From Polaromonas sp. (GTDB lineage Bacteria > Pseudomonadota > Gammaproteobacteria > Burkholderiales > Burkholderiaceae_C), in assembly GCF_029945895.1 (NCBI RefSeq), contig NZ_JAQSDL010000008.1, positions 24,101 to 88,100 on the forward strand: 64,000 nt of DNA, read 5' to 3'. A program made the position numbers and the translations under genes. A model generated the notes under the pieces. The model ran no database searches. It was not told the origin of the DNA and saw only the letters and a program-made list of their open reading frames with translations. Shown here piece after piece: positions 36,387-44,205 of this stretch (positions within the stretch are counted from its first letter, which is position 1; each line of letters starts with the position of its first letter).

Positions 36387-37013
36387 ATGGAACCCATCCA
36401 GAATGCCACGGTCTACATCGTTGATGACGATGCCAGCGTGCGCGAGGCGCTGGCCTGGCTGCTGCGTTCGCGGCGCCTGACCAGCGAGACCTTTGCCAGT
36501 GCCGAGGCATTCGACGAGCGGATCTCGGGAGCGTTTGCCACCACTTCGCCCTCATGCGCCCTGCTTGACGTGCGCATGGGCGGCATGAGCGGGCTGGCGA
36601 TGTTCGAAAAACTGATCGGTTATGGATTGCTGCCGACCCTCCCGGTGATTTTCCTGACCGGTCACGCCGACGTGCCGACCGCGGTCGACGCCGTCAAGCG
36701 TGGCGCGTTCGACTTCTGCGAGAAGCCCTTTTCCGACAATGTGCTGGTGGACCGCATCGAGCAGGCGCTGATGCAGTCGGCGGCGGCACTGGCGCAACTC
36801 AATGAACACACCAGCCTGCGCGCCCGGCTTGACGGGCTGACCGAGCGGGAGCGCGACGTGATGGCGCTGGTGGTGGAGGGCCTGCCGAACAAGCTGGTGG
36901 CCGACCAGCTCGACATCAGCGTGCGCACGGTAGAAGTGCACCGGGCCCGGGTTTTTGACAAAATGCGGGTAAAGTCGGCGGTGGAGCTGGCGAACCTGCT
37001 CCGTAATTTATAG
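36387..37013 (+). CDS. FixJ/NarL-type response regulator
   Basis: A 208-residue regulator: receiver domain with acidic pocket DDD at 13-15, phospho-Asp61 (LLDVRMGGMSG), Thr91 (FLTGHAD) and Lys113 (CEKPFSD), then a LuxR-type helix-turn-helix (LTERERDVMALVVEGLPNKL, then SVRTVEVHRARVFDKMRVKS). It probably receives phosphate from the preceding kinase. Target genes cannot be read from the sequence. The start has GGAAGGAATTGCC before it. The 3' end overlaps the small minus-strand gene by 6 bp. Confidence 0.94.
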   Translation: MEPIQNATVYIVDDDASVREALAWLLRSRRLTSETFASAEAFDERISGAFATTSPSCALLDVRMGGMSGLAMFEKLIGYGLLPTLPVIFLTGHADVPTAVDAVKRGAFDFCEKPFSDNVLVDRIEQALMQSAAALAQLNEHTSLRARLDGLTERERDVMALVVEGLPNKLVADQLDISVRTVEVHRARVFDKMRVKSAVELANLLRNL

Positions 37014-37157
37014 CGGATCGCCGGGTTTTTCCGGTGGCGCATCACGCTCGGCATCGCTTTTGAGTTCGCCCTTGCTGCGCCCGGAGAACATCGTCCACCA
37101 GACAATGAAGACCAGAATGAGCAAGGCCCCCAGGGCTTCGAGTAAAAGTAAGGCCAT
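37008..37157 (-). CDS. Small single-pass membrane protein
   Basis: A 49-residue open frame coding for one hydrophobic helix (LLLLEALGALLILVFIVWW) followed by a charged tail (SKGELKSDAERDAPPEKPGD). Codon use is like that of neighbouring real genes. Its ATG sits on CATG, the same four bases that start mltA on the other strand. It overlaps the regulator gene end by 6 bp. No family is recognised. I rate it a probable but unproven gene; the larger frame extending into mltA has no protein character. Confidence 0.5.
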   Translation of the reverse strand: MALLLLEALGALLILVFIVWWTMFSGRSKGELKSDAERDAPPEKPGDPL

Positions 37158-38310
37158 GACTGTTTTTTCCCGGATAACACCAACACTTGTCATTATGGCT
37201 GCCGTGCTCGGCCTGGTGTCCTGTGCGACGGCGCCCGTGCCTGCGCCGCGGCCTTCGGCGCCAGCGGCGGCCAGTGTGCCTGCGCGCCCCGGGGCAGGCG
37301 CAGAGGGTGCCGTCATGGTGCGCGGCAAGAGCCGCTGGGTGCCGGTGGCCTGGAGCGAGCTGCCCGGCTTTGAAAATGACGCCCTGTTTGAGGCCTGGAA
37401 CGCCTGGCTCAAGAGCTGCGAGCGACCCGGCCCGGTGTTTGCGCCGCTGTGTGGCGAGGTGCGTCGCCTGAGCATTGCGACGGGGGAGGAGCAGCGCGCC
37501 TGGATGGTGGGCCGGCTGCAGCCCTACCGGGTCGAAACCCTGCAAGGCTCGGCCGAAGGACTGCTCACCAGCTATTACGAACCCGTGCTCAGGGCCAGCC
37601 GGCAGCCCGGCGCCGCTTACCCGGTGCCGCTGTACCAGCCGCCGGCCGGGCTGGGCAGCCGCAAGCCCTGGTACACCCGGCAGGAAATCGAGACGCTGCC
37701 CGAGGCGCAGGCCGCGTTGAGAGGACGGGAGATCGCCTGGCTCGCCGATCCGATTGATGCCATGTCGCTGCACATCCAGGGCTCGGGCCGGCTGGCCATC
37801 ACCGACGCCGCCGGCGCGCAGCGCACGGTGCGCGTGGCGTTTGCCGGTTCCAATGACCAGCCCTTTCGCAGCATCACCCAGTGGCTGATGGAGCAGGGCC
37901 AGGGCAGGATGAACGCGCCCTGGACCGAGTCCACCAAGGCCTGGGCGGCGCAGAATCCGCAACGCGTCTCGCAACTGCTGTGGAGCAATCCACGGTACAT
38001 CTTTTTCCGCGAGGAGCCCCTGAGTGACATGGACGCGGCCTACGGCCCGCGCGGCGCGCAGGGCGTGCCGTTGACGCCGGGGCGTTCGATCGCGGTGGAC
38101 CGGGAAAGCATTCCCTACGGCACCCCGGTCTGGCTCGCCTCGCGCGGTGCGGCGGCAGACCTGCAAAAACTCGTGATCGCGCAGGACACGGGCAGCGCCA
38201 TTGTGGGTGCCGTGCGGGCTGACTATTTCGCCGGCACCGGCCCACAGGCCGGTGAACTGGCCAGCCGCGTGAACCAGCCTCTGCGCCTGTGGGTGTTGTG
38301 GCCCAAATGA
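37156..38310 (+). CDS. mltA: Membrane-bound lytic murein transglycosylase A
   Basis: A 384-residue lipoprotein that cleaves peptidoglycan to anhydro-muropeptides. It has lipobox GLVSC (Cys23), the MltA domain start (TSYYEPVLRASRQ) and IDAMSLHIQGSGRL, with the C-terminal 3D domain containing RSIAVDRESIPYGTPVWLAS and QDTGSAIVGAVRADYF, including the catalytic Asp. The ATG at 37156 gives a normal signal peptide; ATG codons upstream at 37105 and 37117 are possible but add basic residues. The ribosome site AAGG is very close to the start. The gene downstream overlaps by ATGA. Confidence 0.95.
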   Translation: MTVFSRITPTLVIMAAVLGLVSCATAPVPAPRPSAPAAASVPARPGAGAEGAVMVRGKSRWVPVAWSELPGFENDALFEAWNAWLKSCERPGPVFAPLCGEVRRLSIATGEEQRAWMVGRLQPYRVETLQGSAEGLLTSYYEPVLRASRQPGAAYPVPLYQPPAGLGSRKPWYTRQEIETLPEAQAALRGREIAWLADPIDAMSLHIQGSGRLAITDAAGAQRTVRVAFAGSNDQPFRSITQWLMEQGQGRMNAPWTESTKAWAAQNPQRVSQLLWSNPRYIFFREEPLSDMDAAYGPRGAQGVPLTPGRSIAVDRESIPYGTPVWLASRGAAADLQKLVIAQDTGSAIVGAVRADYFAGTGPQAGELASRVNQPLRLWVLWPK

Positions 38311-38669
38311 GCCAGCCGTGCAACTTTCTCCCCCGCTGCGGCCTGCTGCTCGCTGCGCTTGCCTTGCTCTCGGCCTGTGCCGCCACCGGGCCAGCGGCGA
38401 CCCGCTACCGCTGCGAACATGGCATTGATTTCAGCGTGAGGTTTGTCGATGACAGCGCGCTGATCGAGAGTTCGCGCACCTCTGGTGTGCCCTCCGACGT
38501 GCCCTCTGGCGTCCTTTTTCGCGACGCCGGCGGGCAAGGCGCCCTGCAGACCGTGTACAGCAACACGCGCATGCGCGCCGAGTTTGGCCTGGGTTCGGGC
38601 GGGCGTGAGGCGGTGCTGCGCTACCCGCTGCTGCCGCTGGTGGCGCGCTGCGTGCGGGATGAACCCTAA
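38307..38669 (+). CDS. MliC-like lipoprotein (possible lysozyme inhibitor)
   Basis: A 120-residue lipoprotein with lipobox LLSAC (Cys24) and a small beta domain: RYRCEHGIDFSVRFVDDSAL, then a loop, then YPLLPLVARC, with paired Cys residues. This resembles the MliC/PliC fold that inhibits c-type lysozyme, but the canonical loop is shortened, so the call is moderate. It overlaps the mltA stop by 4 bp, placing a possible lysozyme inhibitor in one unit with a lytic transglycosylase. The function would be control or protection of the cell wall. Confidence 0.55.
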   Translation: MSQPCNFLPRCGLLLAALALLSACAATGPAATRYRCEHGIDFSVRFVDDSALIESSRTSGVPSDVPSGVLFRDAGGQGALQTVYSNTRMRAEFGLGSGGREAVLRYPLLPLVARCVRDEP

Positions 38670-39364
38670 CGCACCGACATCCGCAGCTGCACCGTCAGCG
38701 TCGAGCGGGTTGCCGACTGCGTGTTGCTGAACAGGCCGGAACTGCTGGCGCTGCCGGTGTCATCCGACTGGGCCACGGTCACCCATTCGTTGAGAGGGAC
38801 AAGCAGCGTTGTCACCACGCGCGAATCAGAATCAGTCGGCCCGGAAGTCGCGCTGCGTGAGTTTGACACGGCCGCCAGTTCCAGCTCGGCGCTGTCGCCG
38901 CCGCGCCAGAGCGGCCTGACAACAAAGCCGCTGCCGGCAGTCACCAGCACCGTGCCGCTGCCATAACGCACGATTCCGTTTTGCAAAAAACTGTGCAGCA
39001 GCCGCACGGGGACGCTGTTGCCCAGCAGGATGTTGGCGCTGCGGCCGTTCAGTACCAGCACCCGCTGGGCTAAGTCACCCGACCCCGTTTGCTGGCCGCT
39101 TTGCGCTTCGAGGTGAACCTGGCCTCCAGATTGGCCTGGCTGCATGCGCACCGTGCCGGCGGCACCCAGCGCGCTCCCGGACGCGCTGCTGCCGCGTACC
39201 TGGCGTACCTCGATCTGCAGATTGCGCATCGGCAAGGCTGCCTGATTTGCTATCAAATCAGTAGCTGTTTGCGCCCGTGCAATAAGGGCTGGAGCCATAA
39301 AAAGCACTGAAATCAGGGCCCAAAAGGGTCGGGAGCGGCCGGCAGGGATGGCGCGGGGTGTCAT
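38666..39364 (-). CDS. Secreted orphan with secretin-like segments
   Basis: A 232-residue protein with an N-terminal signal peptide and no firm family. The stretch VLVLNGRSANILLGNSVPVR followed by RLLHSFLQNGIV and a C-terminal LLVPLNEWVTVAQSDDTGSA resembles the short domains of secretin-type outer-membrane channel proteins, but it is far too short for a full secretin and has no neighbouring secretion genes. The signal-peptide region is encoded by a family 1 repeat (39245-39305). It ends convergently with the MliC-like gene and starts by ATGA overlap with the Lrp gene. Function unknown. Confidence 0.55.
   Translation of the reverse strand: MTPRAIPAGRSRPFWALISVLFMAPALIARAQTATDLIANQAALPMRNLQIEVRQVRGSSASGSALGAAGTVRMQPGQSGGQVHLEAQSGQQTGSGDLAQRVLVLNGRSANILLGNSVPVRLLHSFLQNGIVRYGSGTVLVTAGSGFVVRPLWRGGDSAELELAAVSNSRSATSGPTDSDSRVVTTLLVPLNEWVTVAQSDDTGSASSSGLFSNTQSATRSTLTVQLRMSVR
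39245..39305 (+). repeat. Family 1 dispersed repeat, copy 7, in frame in the orphan's signal region
   Basis: It reads GATTTGCTATCAAATCAGTA, then GCTGTTTGCGCC and AAGGGCTGGAGCC. On the minus strand it encodes roughly residues 20-40 of the orphan, including the end of the hydrophobic leader and the cleavage region. Confidence 0.75.
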
Positions 39365-39846
39365 GGCATCTTGTCAGACAAGTGGCCCAGCGGCAGCACG
39401 CTGCTGGACTTGATCTCACCCAGGGAAAAGCTGGTGTGCATGTCTTTCACATTGGGCAGGTTCAGCAGGCTTTTCAGGGCGAAACGCGAAAAACTGTCGA
39501 GGTCCCTGGCCACCACCTGTAACTCGAAGGTTCCGGTGCCGCTGATGTAGTGGCAGGCGATGATCTCGGGCAATTGGCGGATCGCCTCTTCCATCGCGCT
39601 GGTCGCATCGCCGGTGTTGCGGTCTGCATCCAGACGCACAAAGGCCAACACGCCCAGCCCGATCTTGTGGCGGTCTATCTCCGCGCGGTAACCCTTGATG
39701 AAACCACCTTCCTCCAGTGCCCTGACGCGTCGCCAGCAGGGCGCGGCGCTCAGGCCGACGCGGGTGCTGAGTTCGGCATTGCTCAAACGGCCGTCGGTCT
39801 GCAATTCATGCAGGATCGCGAGGTCAAACTTGTCGAGTGTTTCCAT
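39361..39846 (-). CDS. Lrp/AsnC family regulator
   Basis: A 161-residue Lrp-type regulator: the N-terminal helix-turn-helix (LHELQTDGRLSNAELSTRVG, then LSAAPCWRRVRALEEGG) and a RAM ligand-binding domain (ISGTGTFELQVVARDLDSFS). The ATG at 39846 matches the usual Lrp start; the longer frame is discarded. It is divergent from the indolepyruvate:ferredoxin oxidoreductase gene, 178 bp away, and is the natural candidate to sense an amino acid or keto acid and control it. It overlaps the secretin-like orphan by 4 bp. Confidence 0.94.
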   Translation of the reverse strand: METLDKFDLAILHELQTDGRLSNAELSTRVGLSAAPCWRRVRALEEGGFIKGYRAEIDRHKIGLGVLAFVRLDADRNTGDATSAMEEAIRQLPEIIACHYISGTGTFELQVVARDLDSFSRFALKSLLNLPNVKDMHTSFSLGEIKSSSVLPLGHLSDKMP

Positions 39847-40024
39847 GGTTGGCAATTTTAAGCAAGAATCTTTCTCCAAATGGCTTAAACAAGGCCCAAA
39901 AAGCAAAGACTTATCTGACCATCGCGCCTACACTTTGCTTCTACAGAGAGGCATCACCCTATCCGGGTGTGAGCCTTTTCGCTCCGCCCAAAAGGCGGTG
40001 TCAGCCCCCACGACTGGAGACAAG
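39847..40024. promoter_or_regulatory. Divergent Lrp/indolepyruvate oxidoreductase control region
   Basis: 178 bp between the two starts. It is AT-rich near the Lrp start (TTGGCAATTTTAAGCAAG, TGGCTTAAACAAGG), as expected for Lrp-type sites, and has GGAGACAAG before the oxidoreductase ATG. A GCCTTTTCGCTCCGCC stretch in between may be structured. No single operator is clear. Confidence 0.45.
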
Positions 40025-43000
40025 ATGAACGCACCCCTGCCCGAACACATCCGCAAGGCACTGGAAACGGTGACCTTGGACGACAAATATTCCCTTGATT
40101 TCGGTCAGGCCTTCATGAGTGGCGTCCAGGCCCTCGTCAAGCTGCCCATGCTGCAGCGCCAGCGCGATGCCTTGCAGGGCAAAAACACTGCCGGTTTCAT
40201 CAGCGGTTACCGCGGCTCGCCGCTCGGTGGTTACGACCAGGCCTTGTGGAAGGCCTCCAGCTACCTGAAGGCGCAGAACATCGTTTTCCAGCCGGGCGTC
40301 AATGAAGAGCTCGCTGCCACCGCGTTATGGGGCACGCAGCAACTGGGCTTTTCGCCACCGGGCACCAACAAGTACGACGGCGTGTTCGGCATCTGGTACG
40401 GCAAGGGGCCGGGTGTGGACCGCTGCTCGGATGTCTTCAAGCACGCCAACATGGCCGGCACCACGCCCTGGGGCGGCGTGATTGCCGTGGCTGGGGATGA
40501 CCATGTGGCCAAGAGCTCGACGGCGGCGCACCAGAGCGACCATATCTTCAAGGCCTGTGGCCTGCCGGTGTTTTTCCCGACCAACGTGCAGGAAATCCTC
40601 GACCTGGGCGTGCATGCGTTTGCCATGAGCCGCTTTTCCGGCGTCTGGGCCGGCATGAAGACCATCCAGGAAATTGTCGAGTCCAGCGCCACGGCGATGA
40701 TCGACCCGGAGCGGGTCCAGATCAAGCTGCCGACCGACTTCCAGATGCCGCCGGGCGGCGTGCACATACGCTGGCCGGATGCCGCGCTGGACCAGGAGGC
40801 GCGCCTCTTCGACTACAAATGGTATGCCGCGCTCGCCTATATCCGCGCCAACCGGCTGAACCACAACGTGATCGAAGGGCCCAACGACCGCTTTGGCATC
40901 ATCGCCAGCGGCAAGGCCTACAACGACACGCGCCAGGCCCTGATCGATCTGGGCCTGGACGACGCCACCTGCCGCCAGCTCGGCATCCGCCTGCACAAGG
41001 TCGGTGTGGTGTGGCCGCTGGAGGCTCAGGGCACGCGTGAGTTCGCCACCGGTCTGCGCGAGATCCTGGTGGTCGAGGAAAAGCGCCAGGTCATCGAGTA
41101 CCAGCTCAAGGAAGAGCTCTACAACTGGCGCGCCGACGTGCGCCCCAACATTTACGGCAAGTTCAACGAAATCGACGGGGACTTCAGCGGCGGTGAATGG
41201 TCCATGCCGAACCCGACGGCCAACACCCTCCTGCGGGCCAACGCCGACCTGTCGCCCTCGCTGATCGCCAGGGCGATTGCGCAACGCGTGCGCAAGCTGG
41301 GCCTGGACGGCGACATGACGGCGCGCATTGATGCGCAATTGGCCATCCTGGAAGCCAAGGAGCGCTCGCTGCAAGTGCTGGAAATCAAGGCCGACCGCCA
41401 GCCCTGGTTCTGCTCCGGTTGCCCGCACAACACCAGCACCAAGGTGCCCGAGGGCTCGCGCGCCATGGCCGGCATCGGCTGCCACTTCATGGCACTGTGG
41501 ATGGACCGCAGCACCTCAGGCTTCACCCAGATGGGGGGCGAAGGCGTGCCCTGGGTCGGCCAGCAGCCGTTCACCACCGACCAGCACATCTTTGCCAACC
41601 TCGGCGACGGCACCTACTTCCACAGCGGCTCGCTGGCGGTGCGCCAGTCGATTGCCTCCGGGGTGAACATCACCTACAAGATCCTCTACAACGACGCGGT
41701 CGCCATGACCGGCGGCCAGCAGATCGGTGAACGGCCGGAAGGCCTCTCGGTGGTGCAGATTGCCCAGTCCATGCGTGCCGAAGGCGCGGCAAAAATTGTC
41801 GTTGTCACCGACGAACCGGAAAAATACGACGGTGTTGCGCTGGCTGAGGGCGTGACGGTGCACCACCGCGACGAGCTCGACGCGATCCAGCGACAGTTCC
41901 GCGAGATCAAGGGCACGACCGTCATCATTTACGACCAGACCTGCGCAACCGAAAAGCGCCGGCGCCGCAAGCGTGGCACGATGGTCGATCCGGCCGTTCG
42001 CGTGGTCATCAATGAGCTGGTCTGCGAAGGCTGCGGCGACTGCAGCGTGCAGTCCAACTGCCTGAGCGTCGAGCCGCTGGAGACCGAGTTCGGCCGCAAG
42101 CGCCAGATCAACCAGTCCACCTGCAACAAGGACATGTCCTGCCTCAAGGGCTTCTGCCCGAGTTTTGTCACCGTCGAAGGCGGCCAACTCAAGAAGAAGG
42201 CCAAGGGCAAGGCGGCTTCCCCGTTCGAGATGGGCGCCCTGCCGGAGCCGCAGATTCCGGCGACCCAAGGCGTCAACGGCGCGGTCTGGGGCATCGTGGT
42301 GGCCGGCGTGGGCGGCACCGGGGTCATCACCATCGGCCAGTTGCTGGGCATGGCCGGTCACATCGAAGGCAAGGGCATCGTCACGCAGGACGCCGGCGGC
42401 CTGGCCCAAAAAGGCGGCGCGACCTGGAGTCATGTGCTGATAGGCGCGAGCCAGGACGATATCCGCACCACACGCGTCGGCATGGCCGGCGCCGACCTGA
42501 TCATCGGCTGCGACCCGATCGTGACGGCCGGCAAGGAAACGGTGCTGCGCATGCGCGAGGGCCGTACCCATGTGGCACTCAATTCCCACAGTACGCCGAC
42601 GGCGGCGTTTGTGCACAACACGAACTGGCAGAACCCGGCCGAGGCCTGCGCCGCGGAGATCACCAGAGCCGTGGGTGTGGCCGGTGTCGGTGCCTTCAAT
42701 GCCGACGCAGCGTCCATCAAGCTGATGGGCGACAGCATCTACACCAACCCGATGATGCTTGGCTATGCCTGGCAAAAAGGCTGGATCCCGCTGGAATACG
42801 CGTCGCTGATGCGTGCCATCGAACTCAATGCCGTCGCGGTGGACAACAACAAGACGGCTTTCGAGTGGGGCCGACGTGCGGCCCACGACCTGCCGTCGGT
42901 GGAAAAGCTGTTTGCCTCTGCGCAGGTGATCAGCATGCCGGCTCCGCGCCAGGGTTTGCCAGAGTTTGTGGCGCGCCGCGTGGCCTTCCTGACGGATTAC

Positions 43001-43606
43001 CAGAACGCGGCGTATGCCAAACGCTACGAAAACCTGGTGAACCGCGTCCAGCAGGCCGAATCGGCGCTCGGAAAAACGCTGCTCACGCAAACCGTTGCGA
43101 AGTACCTTTTCAAGCTGATGGCTTACAAGGACGAGTACGAAGTCGCGCGCCTGCACACCGACCGCAGTTTCCTTGACAAGGTTGGCGCGATGTTTGAGGG
43201 CGACTTCAAACTCAACTATCACCTCGCGCCGCCCATGATTGCGAAGACAAACGACAGGGGTGAACTGCAGAAACAGAAATTCGGCCCCTGGATGCTGACC
43301 GGCTTCAAGCTGCTGGCCAGGCTCAAAGGCCTGCGCGGCACGGCGCTGGACCCGTTCGGACGCACAGAAGAGCGCCGGATGGAGCGTGAACTGGTTGTCC
43401 GGTACGAGGCCGGCATCGAGGAAGTGCTGCGCACGCTGGATGCGGCCAACCATGCCGCAGCCCTTGACATCGCCCGTATTCCTGAGCTCATCAAGGGTTA
43501 TGGCCACGTCAAGGCACGCCATGTCGAGGCTGCCCAGCAGCAATGGAGCGCGGCGACGGCGGCCTTTCGCCAGTCGACCGCCAGCGAGCATCAGCGGGCT
43601 GCCTGA
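40025..43606 (+). CDS. Fused indolepyruvate:ferredoxin oxidoreductase (IorAB type)
   Basis: A 1193-residue fusion enzyme that decarboxylates aryl pyruvates, derived from aromatic amino acids, to acyl-CoA with ferredoxin as acceptor. It opens with GFISGYRGSPLGGYDQ (TPP-enzyme core). The cluster-binding segment follows (LVCEGCGDCSVQSNCLS, then STCNKDMSCLKGFCPSF). The gamma-type domain VVAGVGGTGVITIGQLLG is at about 760-990. A GGAGACAAG ribosome site precedes the ATG at 40025; the in-frame upstream extension crosses the Lrp promoter and is rejected. It is oriented away from the Lrp gene. Confidence 0.93.
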   Translation: MNAPLPEHIRKALETVTLDDKYSLDFGQAFMSGVQALVKLPMLQRQRDALQGKNTAGFISGYRGSPLGGYDQALWKASSYLKAQNIVFQPGVNEELAATALWGTQQLGFSPPGTNKYDGVFGIWYGKGPGVDRCSDVFKHANMAGTTPWGGVIAVAGDDHVAKSSTAAHQSDHIFKACGLPVFFPTNVQEILDLGVHAFAMSRFSGVWAGMKTIQEIVESSATAMIDPERVQIKLPTDFQMPPGGVHIRWPDAALDQEARLFDYKWYAALAYIRANRLNHNVIEGPNDRFGIIASGKAYNDTRQALIDLGLDDATCRQLGIRLHKVGVVWPLEAQGTREFATGLREILVVEEKRQVIEYQLKEELYNWRADVRPNIYGKFNEIDGDFSGGEWSMPNPTANTLLRANADLSPSLIARAIAQRVRKLGLDGDMTARIDAQLAILEAKERSLQVLEIKADRQPWFCSGCPHNTSTKVPEGSRAMAGIGCHFMALWMDRSTSGFTQMGGEGVPWVGQQPFTTDQHIFANLGDGTYFHSGSLAVRQSIASGVNITYKILYNDAVAMTGGQQIGERPEGLSVVQIAQSMRAEGAAKIVVVTDEPEKYDGVALAEGVTVHHRDELDAIQRQFREIKGTTVIIYDQTCATEKRRRRKRGTMVDPAVRVVINELVCEGCGDCSVQSNCLSVEPLETEFGRKRQINQSTCNKDMSCLKGFCPSFVTVEGGQLKKKAKGKAASPFEMGALPEPQIPATQGVNGAVWGIVVAGVGGTGVITIGQLLGMAGHIEGKGIVTQDAGGLAQKGGATWSHVLIGASQDDIRTTRVGMAGADLIIGCDPIVTAGKETVLRMREGRTHVALNSHSTPTAAFVHNTNWQNPAEACAAEITRAVGVAGVGAFNADAASIKLMGDSIYTNPMMLGYAWQKGWIPLEYASLMRAIELNAVAVDNNKTAFEWGRRAAHDLPSVEKLFASAQVISMPAPRQGLPEFVARRVAFLTDYQNAAYAKRYENLVNRVQQAESALGKTLLTQTVAKYLFKLMAYKDEYEVARLHTDRSFLDKVGAMFEGDFKLNYHLAPPMIAKTNDRGELQKQKFGPWMLTGFKLLARLKGLRGTALDPFGRTEERRMERELVVRYEAGIEEVLRTLDAANHAAALDIARIPELIKGYGHVKARHVEAAQQQWSAATAAFRQSTASEHQRAA

Positions 43607-43676
43607 GGACCCGGCGGGCGGGGCCGGGGGTCCCGTCCGGCCTGAAAAAGCCCGGCCGGTTGCATTTGCCGGCCGG
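43607..43676 (+). terminator. GC-rich hairpins after the oxidoreductase gene
   Basis: Directly after the stop, GGACCCGGC pairs with GCC..GGGTCC. A second perfect pair CCGGCCGG (43652-43659 and 43669-43676) follows. Neither has a T-run, so termination is plausible but would be Rho-assisted. Confidence 0.4.
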
Positions 43677-43803
43677 CAACGGCCTGCAAAGCGCGAAAAC
43701 CGGTAGGGGTACAAGCCCTGACGTCCATCCGGCCGCATACAATCGGCCTTCCGCGCCCCTGCTGCGACCAGTGGGAGCCTTACTTATTGTTGTGGAGTCT
43801 GCC

Positions 43804-44139
43804 GTGTTTATTTCTTCCGCGTTTGCCCAAACCGCCCCAGCCGCAGCTGCCGAAGGTGGCATGCTGTCTTCGCTCACCAGCATGCTGCCGCTGGTGCTGA
43901 TGTTTGTGGTGCTGTATTTTGTGATGATCCGCCCCCAGATGAAAAAGCAGAAAGAGCATCGCGCGATGATTGACGCCCTGGCCAAAGGCGACGAAGTGGT
44001 CACCGCCGGTGGCCTGCTCGGCACGGTCACCAAGCTGGGCGAGGCCTACTTGAGCCTGGAGCTTGCCACGGGCGTGGAGGTCCAGCTGCAGCGCAGCGCG
44101 ATCGTCCAGGTCCTGCCCAAAGGCAGCATCAAGTCCTAG
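43804..44139 (+). CDS. yajC: Preprotein translocase subunit YajC
   Basis: A 111-residue inner-membrane protein of the SecDF-YajC complex that assists Sec export. It has a short N-terminal segment, one helix (LTSMLPLVLMFVVLYFVMI), then the family motif IRPQMKKQKEHRAMIDALAK and GDEVVTAGGLLGTVTKLGE. The GTG at 43804 follows TGGAG and gives a normal length. secD follows 66 bp later in the same direction, as in most proteobacteria. Confidence 0.95.
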   Translation: MFISSAFAQTAPAAAAEGGMLSSLTSMLPLVLMFVVLYFVMIRPQMKKQKEHRAMIDALAKGDEVVTAGGLLGTVTKLGEAYLSLELATGVEVQLQRSAIVQVLPKGSIKS

Positions 44140-44205
44140 TTTCCCCCGGCCGGCCGGCATGGGCCGGCTGCTTCAGCCCCTCAGTTTCCCAGGAACAGCA
44201 CGCTC

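Noticed and set aside
34870..36555. 561-codon minus-strand frame opposite the histidine kinase
   Set aside because: It lies entirely opposite a kinase with all catalytic motifs and shows no motif of its own.
41516..43738. 740-codon minus-strand frame opposite the indolepyruvate oxidoreductase
   Set aside because: It is the complement of a strongly supported gene and has shadow composition without motifs.
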